Assembly: GCF_000734895.2 (NCBI RefSeq)
Contig: NZ_CP011382.1
Location: 4,070,700-4,134,699, forward strand
Source: Calothrix sp. 336/3
Lineage (GTDB): Bacteria; Cyanobacteriota; Cyanobacteriia; Cyanobacteriales; Nostocaceae
Reading direction: 5' to 3'
DNA length: 64,000 nucleotides
How positions within the stretch are numbered: position 1 is the stretch's first letter; each line of letters opens with the position of its first letter. Positions 44,675-53,001 of this stretch are shown here, in pieces. Below the pieces are notes generated by a model, which was given only the letters and a program-made list of their open reading frames with translations, was not told the DNA's origin and made no database searches. The translations under genes were made by a program, and so were the position numbers.

Positions 44675-46234
44675 GTATTGCTGAATGTAACTGTGTACTG
44701 AATTTTGCCAACCATCTGGGTTTGAGTAACCAAGGGAATATTTTATCCCAGCTACAACATGACGATGTTTGAGCCATGATTGCTTTTGATTTGATATCAG
44801 GCTCAATCATCATGTCAATTTACTTAACTGACATCTTGTACTGTAAGACTGTGGAAAAAATATGACTTGCAAACTTTGATTTTTCGTCCGTAGATACTTT
44901 CCTGAGCTATTGAGAATGCATCAGAGATGTGTTGGGGAAAATTTGCGGCATTCCCTTGATGCTGACAGAAATTCTACTACTGGTGCTGTACTAGATAAAA
45001 ACAATCCCAAAGATAAAATACCCGTAGATATCAAATACCTATCACAATAACTACGAATTAAAAAGTTAAATATGAACATAATCAAGATTTTCCATGACAG
45101 TTATTAAACTGTCTACAGCTAATAGAGAATGTCTAAGAGTTAAATCATCTAAAAGCTTGAAAAATACGGCTTTTCACAATTTAATAGTTTATCAGCTATC
45201 CCTGATTTTATGAAATATTTAATTCAAATTTTGCTCAACTATAGTAGTATAAGTGTAGATTTTTCTCTGAACATTTCTAAATTCATTTTTTCCATGAAGG
45301 GATGCAAAATATGCAACAACCTCGAACGCCAGATTTATTTTGGCAAAATCGCTTAAAATACTTACAAAAGAAAGGTTTATTGCATTTTAATTGATTATTT
45401 GAGTGAGATAAATGGTATAAAAACTGACAAAAAGTATTACTGAAAAATCAAGTATTTTCTCTTTTCAGCTAAAAGCTTAGAATTAAACATCAGGGAATGA
45501 AAGCATCTTTTTTCTGTAGGTGTGTTATTACAGAATTTACATTGTCAGTTTTAGTTGTAAATCTCATCTTCAATTACCAAAAACGGGTTCAGTTATATTG
45601 GACATTGAATCTATATTGCTCAGACATCTTACAAAATAGATTTTGGTGAACGATGGAGAACGTCAAAGGTTGTAACACACCTTTTATATTTTCCTCTGAC
45701 TCTTTTCCCAAGTTCTATAGGAGGTCTCTAGTCGATATATATTTGGTATTGATAGTTAGAGATACCAGTTGCTGATATTTTTACAGCTAGTGGTGGTACA
45801 TCGATTTACATATACTTTTACCTGAAATCAAGGTTCCTCATCTCACATCAAAACAATGTTTCCCATTTGTCTGCACAGAATTATTGCTGTTGCAGATATT
45901 TAGAGTCAGTATGTTCGTCTAGAGAACATGGTTATCCCTAAGTGAATGACAAGTCTGTAAGATGTGTGCAGTTATCTCTTCTGCATACCTTGTTTTCTAT
46001 GGAAATCAAAAAGAAGAAATTATCAATATCTTGATGATTTCTGTTTTATCGACAATAGACTAGCTAGAGTAAATTATCCCTTCAAGTTCCAGCTTAATTA
46101 TCAGTCGTATTGAATTTATTAGCAAAAATCACTGGTTTAAATTGTGAGCAAGCTTGTGATAAGACGCAATTAATTTCGATTGATATTTTCGATTTAATTT
46201 TTTTAATTTTACCTCGTTTTATCAGGAAACAGAA
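44675..46234. other. 1.56-kb gene-poor region inside the surface cluster
   Basis: This stretch is AT-rich with only tiny frames. Those at 44916 (44 codons) and 45302 (30 codons, including PDLFWQNRLKYLQKKGLL) have some coding look but no support. An inverted repeat at 44757-44816 may act as a transcription end for the gene before it. A promoter for the gene at 46235 should lie near the right end. Confidence 0.5.
44757..44816. repeat. long inverted repeat after the DUF11 gene
   Basis: The sequence ACATGACGATGTTTGAGCC (ending 44775) is nearly the reverse complement of GGCTCAATCATCATGTC (44800-44816), enclosing a 24-base loop. No T-run follows, so it is a candidate processing or stability stem instead of a classical terminator. 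Confidence 0.6.
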
Positions 46235-47953
46235 ATGAAATCTACCTTGAAGCATCTATTATTGATGTCTCAAAAGAAATTACAATCCCTATCCCGAGGT
46301 AATAGCTGTCAGAAAACCCAGCATCGGGGTGTTGTTAACATCCAATCTCAGTCACCAAGTAGACCTTTTTGCTTTTCTTCTCAGGGTAAAATTACTTTTT
46401 TGGCATTAACATTAACTATTCCAACTATGTTGATTTGCCAAAGTTTAAGTAATAGTAAAGTGGCTGCTCAATCTGCACCACAGTGTCCTAGTGGAAGTAC
46501 ACTAGCAACCCTTGATTGGGATCAGCAAAATAATTTTCAAACGGCAAACTTTAATCAAAGTATCAATATTGGGAGTGTAAGTACCAATTTCCGAATGCAA
46601 GAAAATCCTGCGGGAATTATTCGGGATGAAAATCCAGAAAATTCTCCTGGTAATGTTGGTAGGATTCCCTATGGTAGGGCAAATCCACCCTTTGGTGGGA
46701 TTAATCAACGGTATCTCCGTTGGGGTATTGATGCTCGTGGTTCCCGTCGAGGGGGGAATGCAACCTTAACAATTACTTTTGCTCAACCAATAACTTTACC
46801 GACTCCCCTATTATTTCTGGATGTTGACCGCGATCGCCAAGGTGAACCCCCCTTCCAAGACCAAATTACAGTCACTGCTAGCAATCAAGGACAAAATGTC
46901 CCCGTCACCTTGACAAACATGGGTGTTAGTGCTGTTAACGAAATTGTTAATGGTAATATTGCTCGTGGTGTTGACCCTAGGGTTCCTCCCGGTAACGCAC
47001 CAATCGAGAGCAGTATGGGTGATGTGTTTGCGACAATTACCGGGGAAGTGACGCAAATCCAAATTGTTTATCAAAGTGGTCCCCTCTATCGTGAAGGTCA
47101 GTCCCAATTTACGGAACCAGGACAGGATGAGACAATTGGGTTAGCAGATTTTAATATCTGCATCAAAAATGCCACAGGTAGTATTGGGGATTTTGTCTTC
47201 AATGACAAGAATGGGAATGGGGTTCAGGATGCTAATGATACGGGTATTTCGGGAGTGAAGCTAATTCTCCGTAATTCCCAGGGACAAATCGTAGCTACGA
47301 CCACGACTAATAGCAATGGTATTTATGCTTTTCCGAATTTACCCCTGGGCAACTATACGGTAGAAGTGGAGAAACCAGGTGATGATTTTACCGCGACGAC
47401 TCAAACCATTTTGAATGCGAACCTGACAACAACCAATAGCGATCGCACTGATATTGATTTTGGTTTTCGTTTGGGTTCCCTAGGAAGTGGACAACCCAGA
47501 ATTCGCCTAGTCAAACGGATTACGAATGTATTACGCAATGGTCAAACCGTTGCTGGCATTGATTTTAACAATTTTATCGATGACCTCACAGACGATGATG
47601 ATAATATTCTCCAGCAAAATCAAGGGACATTACCCGGTCAAGTGAATATTCAACCTAAGCTCAAAAGTGGCGATCGCGTTGAGTACACCATTTACTTTTT
47701 GACAGAAGGTCAACAAGGATTACAAAACGTCAGATTTTGTGATTTAGTACCCCAGGGTACAAGTTACATTAATAACACTATCACCATCAGTGGGACAACT
47801 AACCGCAGTAAATTTTTCTCCCCCCTCGCACCCCTAGAAGACTTTACTAATATCTGTGGTAGTGACAATCTCAACGGTGCAGTGGTGCAAGGTCCGACAA
47901 ATATTCCTGGTGGACAATTTGGATTTATCCGTTTCTTGGTGAATATTGACTAA
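46235..47953 (+). CDS. secreted SdrD B-like protein with shared C-terminal domain
   Basis: The 572-residue protein has a long N-terminal tail before the signal segment (LALTLTIPTMLICQSLSNSKVAAQSA, about 56-81). A beta-rich region follows at 85-310. A SdrD B-like/Cna domain is at about 315-415 (DFVFNDKNGNGVQDANDTGISG, TNSNGIYAFPNLPLGNYTVE) with calcium-type acidic loops. The final 151 residues (422-572) match the C-terminus of the 42884 protein in motif order, including the RFCDL cysteine and a second one in NICGS. It lacks a DUF11 repeat. A ribosome site (AGGAAA) precedes the ATG. Confidence 0.85.
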   Translation: MKSTLKHLLLMSQKKLQSLSRGNSCQKTQHRGVVNIQSQSPSRPFCFSSQGKITFLALTLTIPTMLICQSLSNSKVAAQSAPQCPSGSTLATLDWDQQNNFQTANFNQSINIGSVSTNFRMQENPAGIIRDENPENSPGNVGRIPYGRANPPFGGINQRYLRWGIDARGSRRGGNATLTITFAQPITLPTPLLFLDVDRDRQGEPPFQDQITVTASNQGQNVPVTLTNMGVSAVNEIVNGNIARGVDPRVPPGNAPIESSMGDVFATITGEVTQIQIVYQSGPLYREGQSQFTEPGQDETIGLADFNICIKNATGSIGDFVFNDKNGNGVQDANDTGISGVKLILRNSQGQIVATTTTNSNGIYAFPNLPLGNYTVEVEKPGDDFTATTQTILNANLTTTNSDRTDIDFGFRLGSLGSGQPRIRLVKRITNVLRNGQTVAGIDFNNFIDDLTDDDDNILQQNQGTLPGQVNIQPKLKSGDRVEYTIYFLTEGQQGLQNVRFCDLVPQGTSYINNTITISGTTNRSKFFSPLAPLEDFTNICGSDNLNGAVVQGPTNIPGGQFGFIRFLVNID

Positions 47954-48066
47954 ACACCATCGGGCTAAAAAATAGGTTGTCCGGTATGATGTTCTAGGCT
48001 TGAACAGCCAAAAAGGTGAGATTGCTGATAATCTTGCCTAGATATTCATACTTTTGTGGCAACCCT

Positions 48067-48594
48067 ATGACCAAAATCAGTTCTATTTCCTTATTCATTC
48101 TCACAATATTAGTGACATCTAGTCTGAATACAGTTACTAGTAAAATTGCCCAAGCTCAAACTGGGGTATCTCTATTACGGGCAAAATGTGTCAACAGTGG
48201 ATTGGGAAATGTCAGAGAGGAAACAAAATATATATCGATTGGCAGAACCGTTTACACCAGTCGATTCTATCTCGGTCCCGGCTATCGTTCAGCTAATCTC
48301 ACCTGTAAAATCAAACCAGATAATGCTAATTCCCCGTTTCAAGTTGTGAACTTGGGTTTTGGGATGGCAGATAGTCCTAATCAAAGTCCCAATGTTGATA
48401 TCAAAGTCTATCTTGACGGTAAATTAGGAGAAACTCGCACCGTAACAACTTCTCAAGAAGGGGAAATCTCTGTAGACGTGAGTAACGTGAGTGATATCTC
48501 TATTGAAGCAACCTGCTCTAGTCAAACTCAGTACTGCGATCGCGTCTACTTTTTCAATGCTAATTTGCAGAAACAAGCACCCCCAAGGAGGTAG
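48067..48594 (+). CDS. small secreted protein, unknown function
   Basis: From the ATG at 48067 the 175-residue protein has a signal peptide (ISLFILTILVTSSLNTVTSKIAQAQT, cut after AQA near residue 29). The mature part is beta-rich and contains several cysteines (CVNSGLG, NLTCKIK, ATCSSQTQYCDRV) that could form disulfides. It has NxS/T-like and DxKVYLDGK motifs but no domain I can name. It lies 113 bases after the SdrD-like gene on the same strand and is probably the last gene of the surface cluster. Confidence 0.78.
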   Translation: MTKISSISLFILTILVTSSLNTVTSKIAQAQTGVSLLRAKCVNSGLGNVREETKYISIGRTVYTSRFYLGPGYRSANLTCKIKPDNANSPFQVVNLGFGMADSPNQSPNVDIKVYLDGKLGETRTVTTSQEGEISVDVSNVSDISIEATCSSQTQYCDRVYFFNANLQKQAPPRR

Positions 48595-48596
48595 GG

Positions 48597-48631
48597 TGAT
48601 GGGTAATGAGTGATGAGTGATGAGTGATGAG
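48597..48631. repeat. heptamer repeat after the surface cluster
   Basis: Five units of the TAATGAG/TGATGAG family follow directly after the 48594 stop, again of the cyanobacterial short tandem heptamer type. Confidence 0.88.
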
Positions 48632-48832
48632 TTCGAGCTAGCGATTAAAAATTGCCAATAGCTCAATTCCTCTACAACCGCAATGATAGCAAAGGATTCG
48701 ATGTGTATTTCGAGTCCATTTTTAATAGACTTTGGATGTTAGAAGGAGATTTTTAATCACCGTTGGGACTAGGGAAATGGCAGAGGATAAAACTAAATCA
48801 TTGCAGTGACAGAAAAGTTTCTTCATAAACCA

Positions 48833-50716
48833 TTAATTCTGCTTTTCTGGGTTTTTGGGTTTTAACCCTTCATTAGTAGATTTTTGCACTTCCTTCGCCA
48901 CATTATCCGCAGCTTGTTGAACTAGGGGTTCGATTTTTTTCCGCCAGTACTCTGTATTCGGCAACTTTTCGGGATGGTCTTTATAAGCAGCCACCTTATC
49001 CCATTGACCATTTTCTAGAGCCTTGTTGATATCATTAAACAAAGCTTCCGCCTTTGTCCAGTCCTGTTGCCACTGGGACATCATATTTGCTGCTTCTTGT
49101 ACTCCAGCAGGATTATTGGTGATAGTTTTGAGGAGGGCGATCGCTCCTTGAAAATCCCCTGACTCATATTTTGCCCTAGCTTTGTCCATCACCTGATTCG
49201 AGTCTGTTGCTGTCTGGGGTTTATCCGACTCACCTACCGAGGGAGTCACCTGGGATTTACCCAAAATAGAATTAGTAATATCAACAATACTTTTTCCCTT
49301 GGGATTCCCCCTACTTGCGATCAAACCTTGATCATCTACTGTCCGAATCGCAATTCCCTTGTCTCGCAAACAAGTACTCCACTCTTCATTATTCTTAATC
49401 ACATCTCGGTGTGCCCAACCGGAATTTTTCCCACTCAATTTCAACTGTACCCAACCCCGTCGAGTCTGTTTTCCGGTGACTTCAAATTGAGTATCTGTTT
49501 CCACCGTTTTCACAATATTCTCAGAATTAAGAGAACTTGGTTCAGAACGAATATTCGCATTCCCAATCATTGCCACACAGACATCGGCAGAAACACTTGT
49601 ATCATTCTTAATAAAGTTAGCGGCAATCCCTTGAAAATTTTTCACCACCGAAGGAGCAGCGTAGGCAGCACCACCAGCTAAACCTAGGAGAATAAATAAC
49701 TGGAGAAAATCTGGTCTATTGCGATTTCTCTTCTCTAATTGAGTGGTATTTTTAACTTGAGATGCTTCCGTAGAATTTGCTGGTGCAAGGGCTACAGTCT
49801 TTTGCCGTGAATGGGGAGAGGTCGAAGGTAGTAACTGATAATTACGAGATACGGGTATCTCTGCTAACCGAGCAGCCATGGGCAAGGACTGCAAAGCTTG
49901 TAAAGCATCCCTAGCATTTTGATAGCGCTCCTTGAAATGGTAACGCACCATCTTACCCAAAATTCCGGCAAAATCTGGATGTATAGGTGTCAAATGTTGC
50001 CAAATCAATTCACCACTTTGGGGGTCTTCCTGTAAGTCTACAGGAGAGATTCCGGTTAAAGCTTGGATGGCAATGATTCCTAGGGCATAAATATCACTAT
50101 TCGGGCGCGGTTTTCCCTGACCTTGCTCCGTAGACATATATCCCGGCGTACCAATTGCTACAGTCGCCGAAGCATGGGCGATCAAACTGATGTTTGTAGC
50201 GCTGAGACTATTTGGTGTCCTTAATTGCTTGACTGCCCCAAAATCCACCAAAACCAGTTTGCCGTCACTCATTCGACGGATAATATTATCAGGTTTAATA
50301 TCCCGGTGAATTACTCCTTGGCTGTGGACAAAGGCGAGGATGTCTAAGACTTCTAACAACATCCGTAAGACATCTGCTTCCCTCCAGGATTTCCCTGCAA
50401 TTAATTCTTCACCCAGGGGATGTCCTTCAACAAATTCTTGCACCAAGTAAAATTCTTGATTCTCATCAAAATAAGCTAATAACCGGGGAATTTGGGGATG
50501 ACTTCCCAATTTTTCCAGAGTTTCGGCTTCACTGTGAAACAAACGCTTGGCAGTATCAAACACTTTGGGGTCGGTACTTGCGGGTTTGAGGTGCTTAACT
50601 ACGCACATCGGATTACCCGGTCGTTTGGTATCTTGGGCAATATAAGTTTCTCCAAATCCTCCCGTTGCTAGGACTCGGATAACTTGGTAACGATGGTCGA
50701 GTAGCTTGCCGATCAT
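48833..50716 (-). CDS. Ser/Thr protein kinase with SH3 domain
   Basis: The 627-residue protein has an intact kinase domain. The ATP loop is ATGGFGETY at about 17-25, the ATP lysine is in VVKHL, the catalytic motif is HRDIKPDN at about 153-160, and DFGAV and GTPGYMSTEQ follow. A transmembrane helix (LFILLGLAGGAAYAAPSV) is at about 342-360. An SH3b-like extracytoplasmic domain (ANIRSEPSSLNSENIVKTVETD, GWVQLKLSGKNSGWAH) comes next, and then a helical C-terminus. The kinase faces the cytoplasm and the SH3 domain the periplasm, a sensor layout. It is convergent with the surface cluster. Confidence 0.92.
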   Translation of the reverse strand: MIGKLLDHRYQVIRVLATGGFGETYIAQDTKRPGNPMCVVKHLKPASTDPKVFDTAKRLFHSEAETLEKLGSHPQIPRLLAYFDENQEFYLVQEFVEGHPLGEELIAGKSWREADVLRMLLEVLDILAFVHSQGVIHRDIKPDNIIRRMSDGKLVLVDFGAVKQLRTPNSLSATNISLIAHASATVAIGTPGYMSTEQGQGKPRPNSDIYALGIIAIQALTGISPVDLQEDPQSGELIWQHLTPIHPDFAGILGKMVRYHFKERYQNARDALQALQSLPMAARLAEIPVSRNYQLLPSTSPHSRQKTVALAPANSTEASQVKNTTQLEKRNRNRPDFLQLFILLGLAGGAAYAAPSVVKNFQGIAANFIKNDTSVSADVCVAMIGNANIRSEPSSLNSENIVKTVETDTQFEVTGKQTRRGWVQLKLSGKNSGWAHRDVIKNNEEWSTCLRDKGIAIRTVDDQGLIASRGNPKGKSIVDITNSILGKSQVTPSVGESDKPQTATDSNQVMDKARAKYESGDFQGAIALLKTITNNPAGVQEAANMMSQWQQDWTKAEALFNDINKALENGQWDKVAAYKDHPEKLPNTEYWRKKIEPLVQQAADNVAKEVQKSTNEGLKPKNPEKQN

Positions 50717-50878
50717 ATTCCCTCCCCAGTGTTAACACCCATTTTGCCCGATGGTAATAAATATCTCCAGATATTTATCGACAAAATCCGCTATCTTGAG
50801 AAAAGATTTGCATATAAAATGCGGTTTTTTCGTAAGGTCGGATTGTTAATTTTTATTTCAAAAATATTTTGTTTACTA

Positions 50879-51364
50879 ATGCCACCAAAAATTACAGACT
50901 CAATCATTTGGCAGCAGGCTGAACTCCTCATGCAACCTGCTTTTATCCGCATAGTTGATAACATTCGCAAACTGCTAGATGTATCTCCCTGGACTGGCAC
51001 CTATCAAGATGTGTTAATTTGGTCTGCGGATGTTTCTGAAGAGACAAAAAACATTGTCACCAGTCTGTTACAAGAATTGGAGGTGGCAACACCAGAAGCA
51101 GCAGAGTCAATTCGGGAAACTCTCAGTGATTTACCGGTGCCCCATCCAGGATATCATCTGTGTCTACAACGTCAAGAGCAACGTGTCAATGTGGATTTAT
51201 GGGATTTATGCTATCAAGTATGTTTTTTAAACTATGCCTCTAGCCAGGAAGTAACAATTGATACGAGTTTGTTTGATGAGTCGGGGGAGGTAGACTGGCA
51301 ATTATTAGATAGGAAAAGTCAGGATTTGGTGAGTCAGATATTTGGGAGTTTGCCGGATTGTTAA
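50879..51364 (+). CDS. conserved hypothetical protein
   Basis: The ATG at 50879 gives 161 residues beginning PPKITDSIIWQQAELLMQPAFIRIVDNI. A frame from 50729 adds a basic, hydrophobic leader (RKVGLLIFISKIFCLL), but the ATG at 50879 fits a soluble helical protein. Conspicuous segments are the opening amphipathic helix, HPGYHLCLQRQEQRVNVDLWDLCYQVCFLNY and DESGEVDWQLLDRKSQ. It lies 88 bases before the ygfZ-like gene on the same strand. Function unknown. Confidence 0.75.
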   Translation: MPPKITDSIIWQQAELLMQPAFIRIVDNIRKLLDVSPWTGTYQDVLIWSADVSEETKNIVTSLLQELEVATPEAAESIRETLSDLPVPHPGYHLCLQRQEQRVNVDLWDLCYQVCFLNYASSQEVTIDTSLFDESGEVDWQLLDRKSQDLVSQIFGSLPDC

Positions 51365-51452
51365 TGGTGAGAAAATTCACTTGAAAATGAAAATACCTCT
51401 TTGGTAAGATTTCAAAGCGACATAACCTCAAGGATTTAAGATAGCGATCGCC

Positions 51453-52409
51453 ATGGCAATATCAGCAATAGAAAGCATAGAGCAAGGAGTTGCGGTTTGC
51501 GATCGCACTCACTGGGGCAGAATTAAAGTATCTGATGGCGATCGGCTGCGTTTTCTCCACAATCAAAGCACTAACGACTTTCAGCAACTCCAACCCGGTA
51601 GTGGTTGTGATACTGTTTTTGTCACCTCAACAGCTCGTACCATAGATTTAGCTACAGCCTACGTTACCGATGATGCTGTAATTCTTCTAGTTTCCCCTCA
51701 CCGTCGGCAGTTTCTCCTGGAATGGTTGGATAAATATATTTTCTTTGCTGATAAAGTTCAACTCAGTGATTTGACACAGACAACAGCTACTATCAGTTTA
51801 ATTGGCAGTCAAAGCGATGCCATAGTTGAAAAACTAGGAGCTAGCGCCTTAATCGGCAAACCCTACGGTAGCCATCTGCAAATCGGAGAAATATTATTTG
51901 CCGTGGGTAGTGGTTTAGCATCCCCAGGATATACCCTGATTTTGCCCATCGCAGAGAAAGCAAATATCTGGGAGAAAATTCAAGAATTAGGGGCGATCGC
52001 CATTTCTGAGGAAGATTGGGAAATGTTGCGAATTTTACAAGGTCGCCCTATCCCAGACCAAGAACTAACCGATGATTACAATCCCCTAGAAGTGGGTTTA
52101 TGGCAAACTATATCCTTCAATAAAGGCTGTTATATCGGTCAAGAGACCATTGCCCGTCTTAACACCTACAAGGGAGTCAAACAATATTTATGGGGTATTC
52201 GCCTCAGCGCTGCCACAGAGCCAGGAACTAATATTACCCTAGGAGAGGAAAAAATTGGTACAATTACTAGTTATACCGCCACACCTACAGGTCATTTTGC
52301 CCTAGCTTATATCCGCAGCAAAGTCGGTGGGGTCGGTTTGCAGATACAGGCAGGAGAAGCAACCGGAGAAGTAATCGCAGTTCCTTTTGTCTCCCATGAA
52401 TACCCGTAA
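51453..52409 (+). CDS. YgfZ/GcvT-like folate-binding protein
   Basis: The 318-residue protein has the YgfZ signature KGCYIGQE at 224-231 with Cys226. YgfZ relatives bind folate and support assembly or repair of certain Fe-S enzymes (family knowledge). The GcvT-fold start is seen in WGRIKVSDGDRLRFLHNQSTNDFQQL, and the C-terminal barrel at IGTITSYTATPTGHFALAYI. The start at 51453 is just after a HIP1 site and gives the usual length. It follows the hypothetical gene by 88 bases. Confidence 0.88.
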   Translation: MAISAIESIEQGVAVCDRTHWGRIKVSDGDRLRFLHNQSTNDFQQLQPGSGCDTVFVTSTARTIDLATAYVTDDAVILLVSPHRRQFLLEWLDKYIFFADKVQLSDLTQTTATISLIGSQSDAIVEKLGASALIGKPYGSHLQIGEILFAVGSGLASPGYTLILPIAEKANIWEKIQELGAIAISEEDWEMLRILQGRPIPDQELTDDYNPLEVGLWQTISFNKGCYIGQETIARLNTYKGVKQYLWGIRLSAATEPGTNITLGEEKIGTITSYTATPTGHFALAYIRSKVGGVGLQIQAGEATGEVIAVPFVSHEYP

Positions 52410-52706
52410 ATATTAGGGTAAGGGATTTTACCTCACAATCGATAAATTGCAATTATTTTACATACCCGCGCCTACTTATGAGTGCCGATTCTTCACCCTT
52501 TAACTTCTCTCAGGGTCAGATTTGCCCTTGACCGATGTTACAGAAGCAGCGCTTCAGACTAAGTGAAAATATGTATGATTATTTTACTTTTTGTGTAGAA
52601 AATTAATACATCATTAAGATTATTTTTTCTGTAACATTAGTCACTAAAAATCTGCTATGTTAAATATACAAGACAAAGGTAGTAAGTATTGATCAGGAGT
52701 ACTCCT
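52410..52706. other. intergenic region ygfZ-like gene to small ORF
   Basis: About 300 bases with no other gene. A TATGTT -10-like box near 52655 may drive the small ORF at 52707, but the -35 is unclear. The last 12 bases form a palindrome overlapping the ribosome site. Confidence 0.35.
52695..52706 (+). promoter_or_regulatory. palindrome covering the ribosome site of the small ORF
   Basis: AGGAGTACTCCT is a perfect 12-base palindrome ending at the base before the ATG at 52707. The AGGAG half is the Shine-Dalgarno sequence. Self-pairing or a protein bound to DNA or RNA here could control initiation; this is inference. Confidence 0.5.
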
Positions 52707-52862
52707 ATGATTCGTAGGCGGCTAGAAGCAGTTAAGCAAGCACAAGTAGCCCATCGTCAAAATATCCAAAAACTCCTAGAACACCGCTTGCAGGTAGCTA
52801 AAGCAAGAGGTGATGAGAATCTCATCATTCAGTTAGAAGCAGAGATGAAGTATTTCAGCTAA
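52707..52862 (+). CDS. 51-residue conserved small protein
   Basis: The frame codes a 51-residue basic helical peptide starting IRRRLEAVKQAQVAHRQNIQ and ending LIIQLEAEMKYFS. The helix is charged and amphipathic with no membrane segment, and its composition is clearly coding. Small proteins of this kind occur in filamentous cyanobacteria, but I cannot assign a role. A good ribosome site (AGGAG) precedes the ATG, within a perfect palindrome, and a strong terminator lies 33 bases after the stop, so it is probably a single-gene transcript. Confidence 0.8.
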   Translation: MIRRRLEAVKQAQVAHRQNIQKLLEHRLQVAKARGDENLIIQLEAEMKYFS

Positions 52863-52894
52863 GTTTAAGTTTGTTTCATAGTTTTGTTGTGTTT

Positions 52895-52915
52895 AACCCG
52901 CATTAGCGGGTTTTT
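52895..52915 (+). terminator. intrinsic terminator after the small ORF
   Basis: AACCCGC and GCGGGTT form a 7-bp stem around ATTA, followed by TTT and further T-rich sequence. It lies 33 bases after the small ORF stop and faces plus. On the other strand it comes after the last gene of the polysaccharide locus, so it could serve that side too, though without a T-run. Confidence 0.88.
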
Positions 52916-53001
52916 GTTTTTGCGAAAAAGTGCAATCCTAGAAGCTAGACATTGCACCCTTGTGAACAAGATTTCAGAGAAATTCCTCAAAGCTATAAGA
53001 G

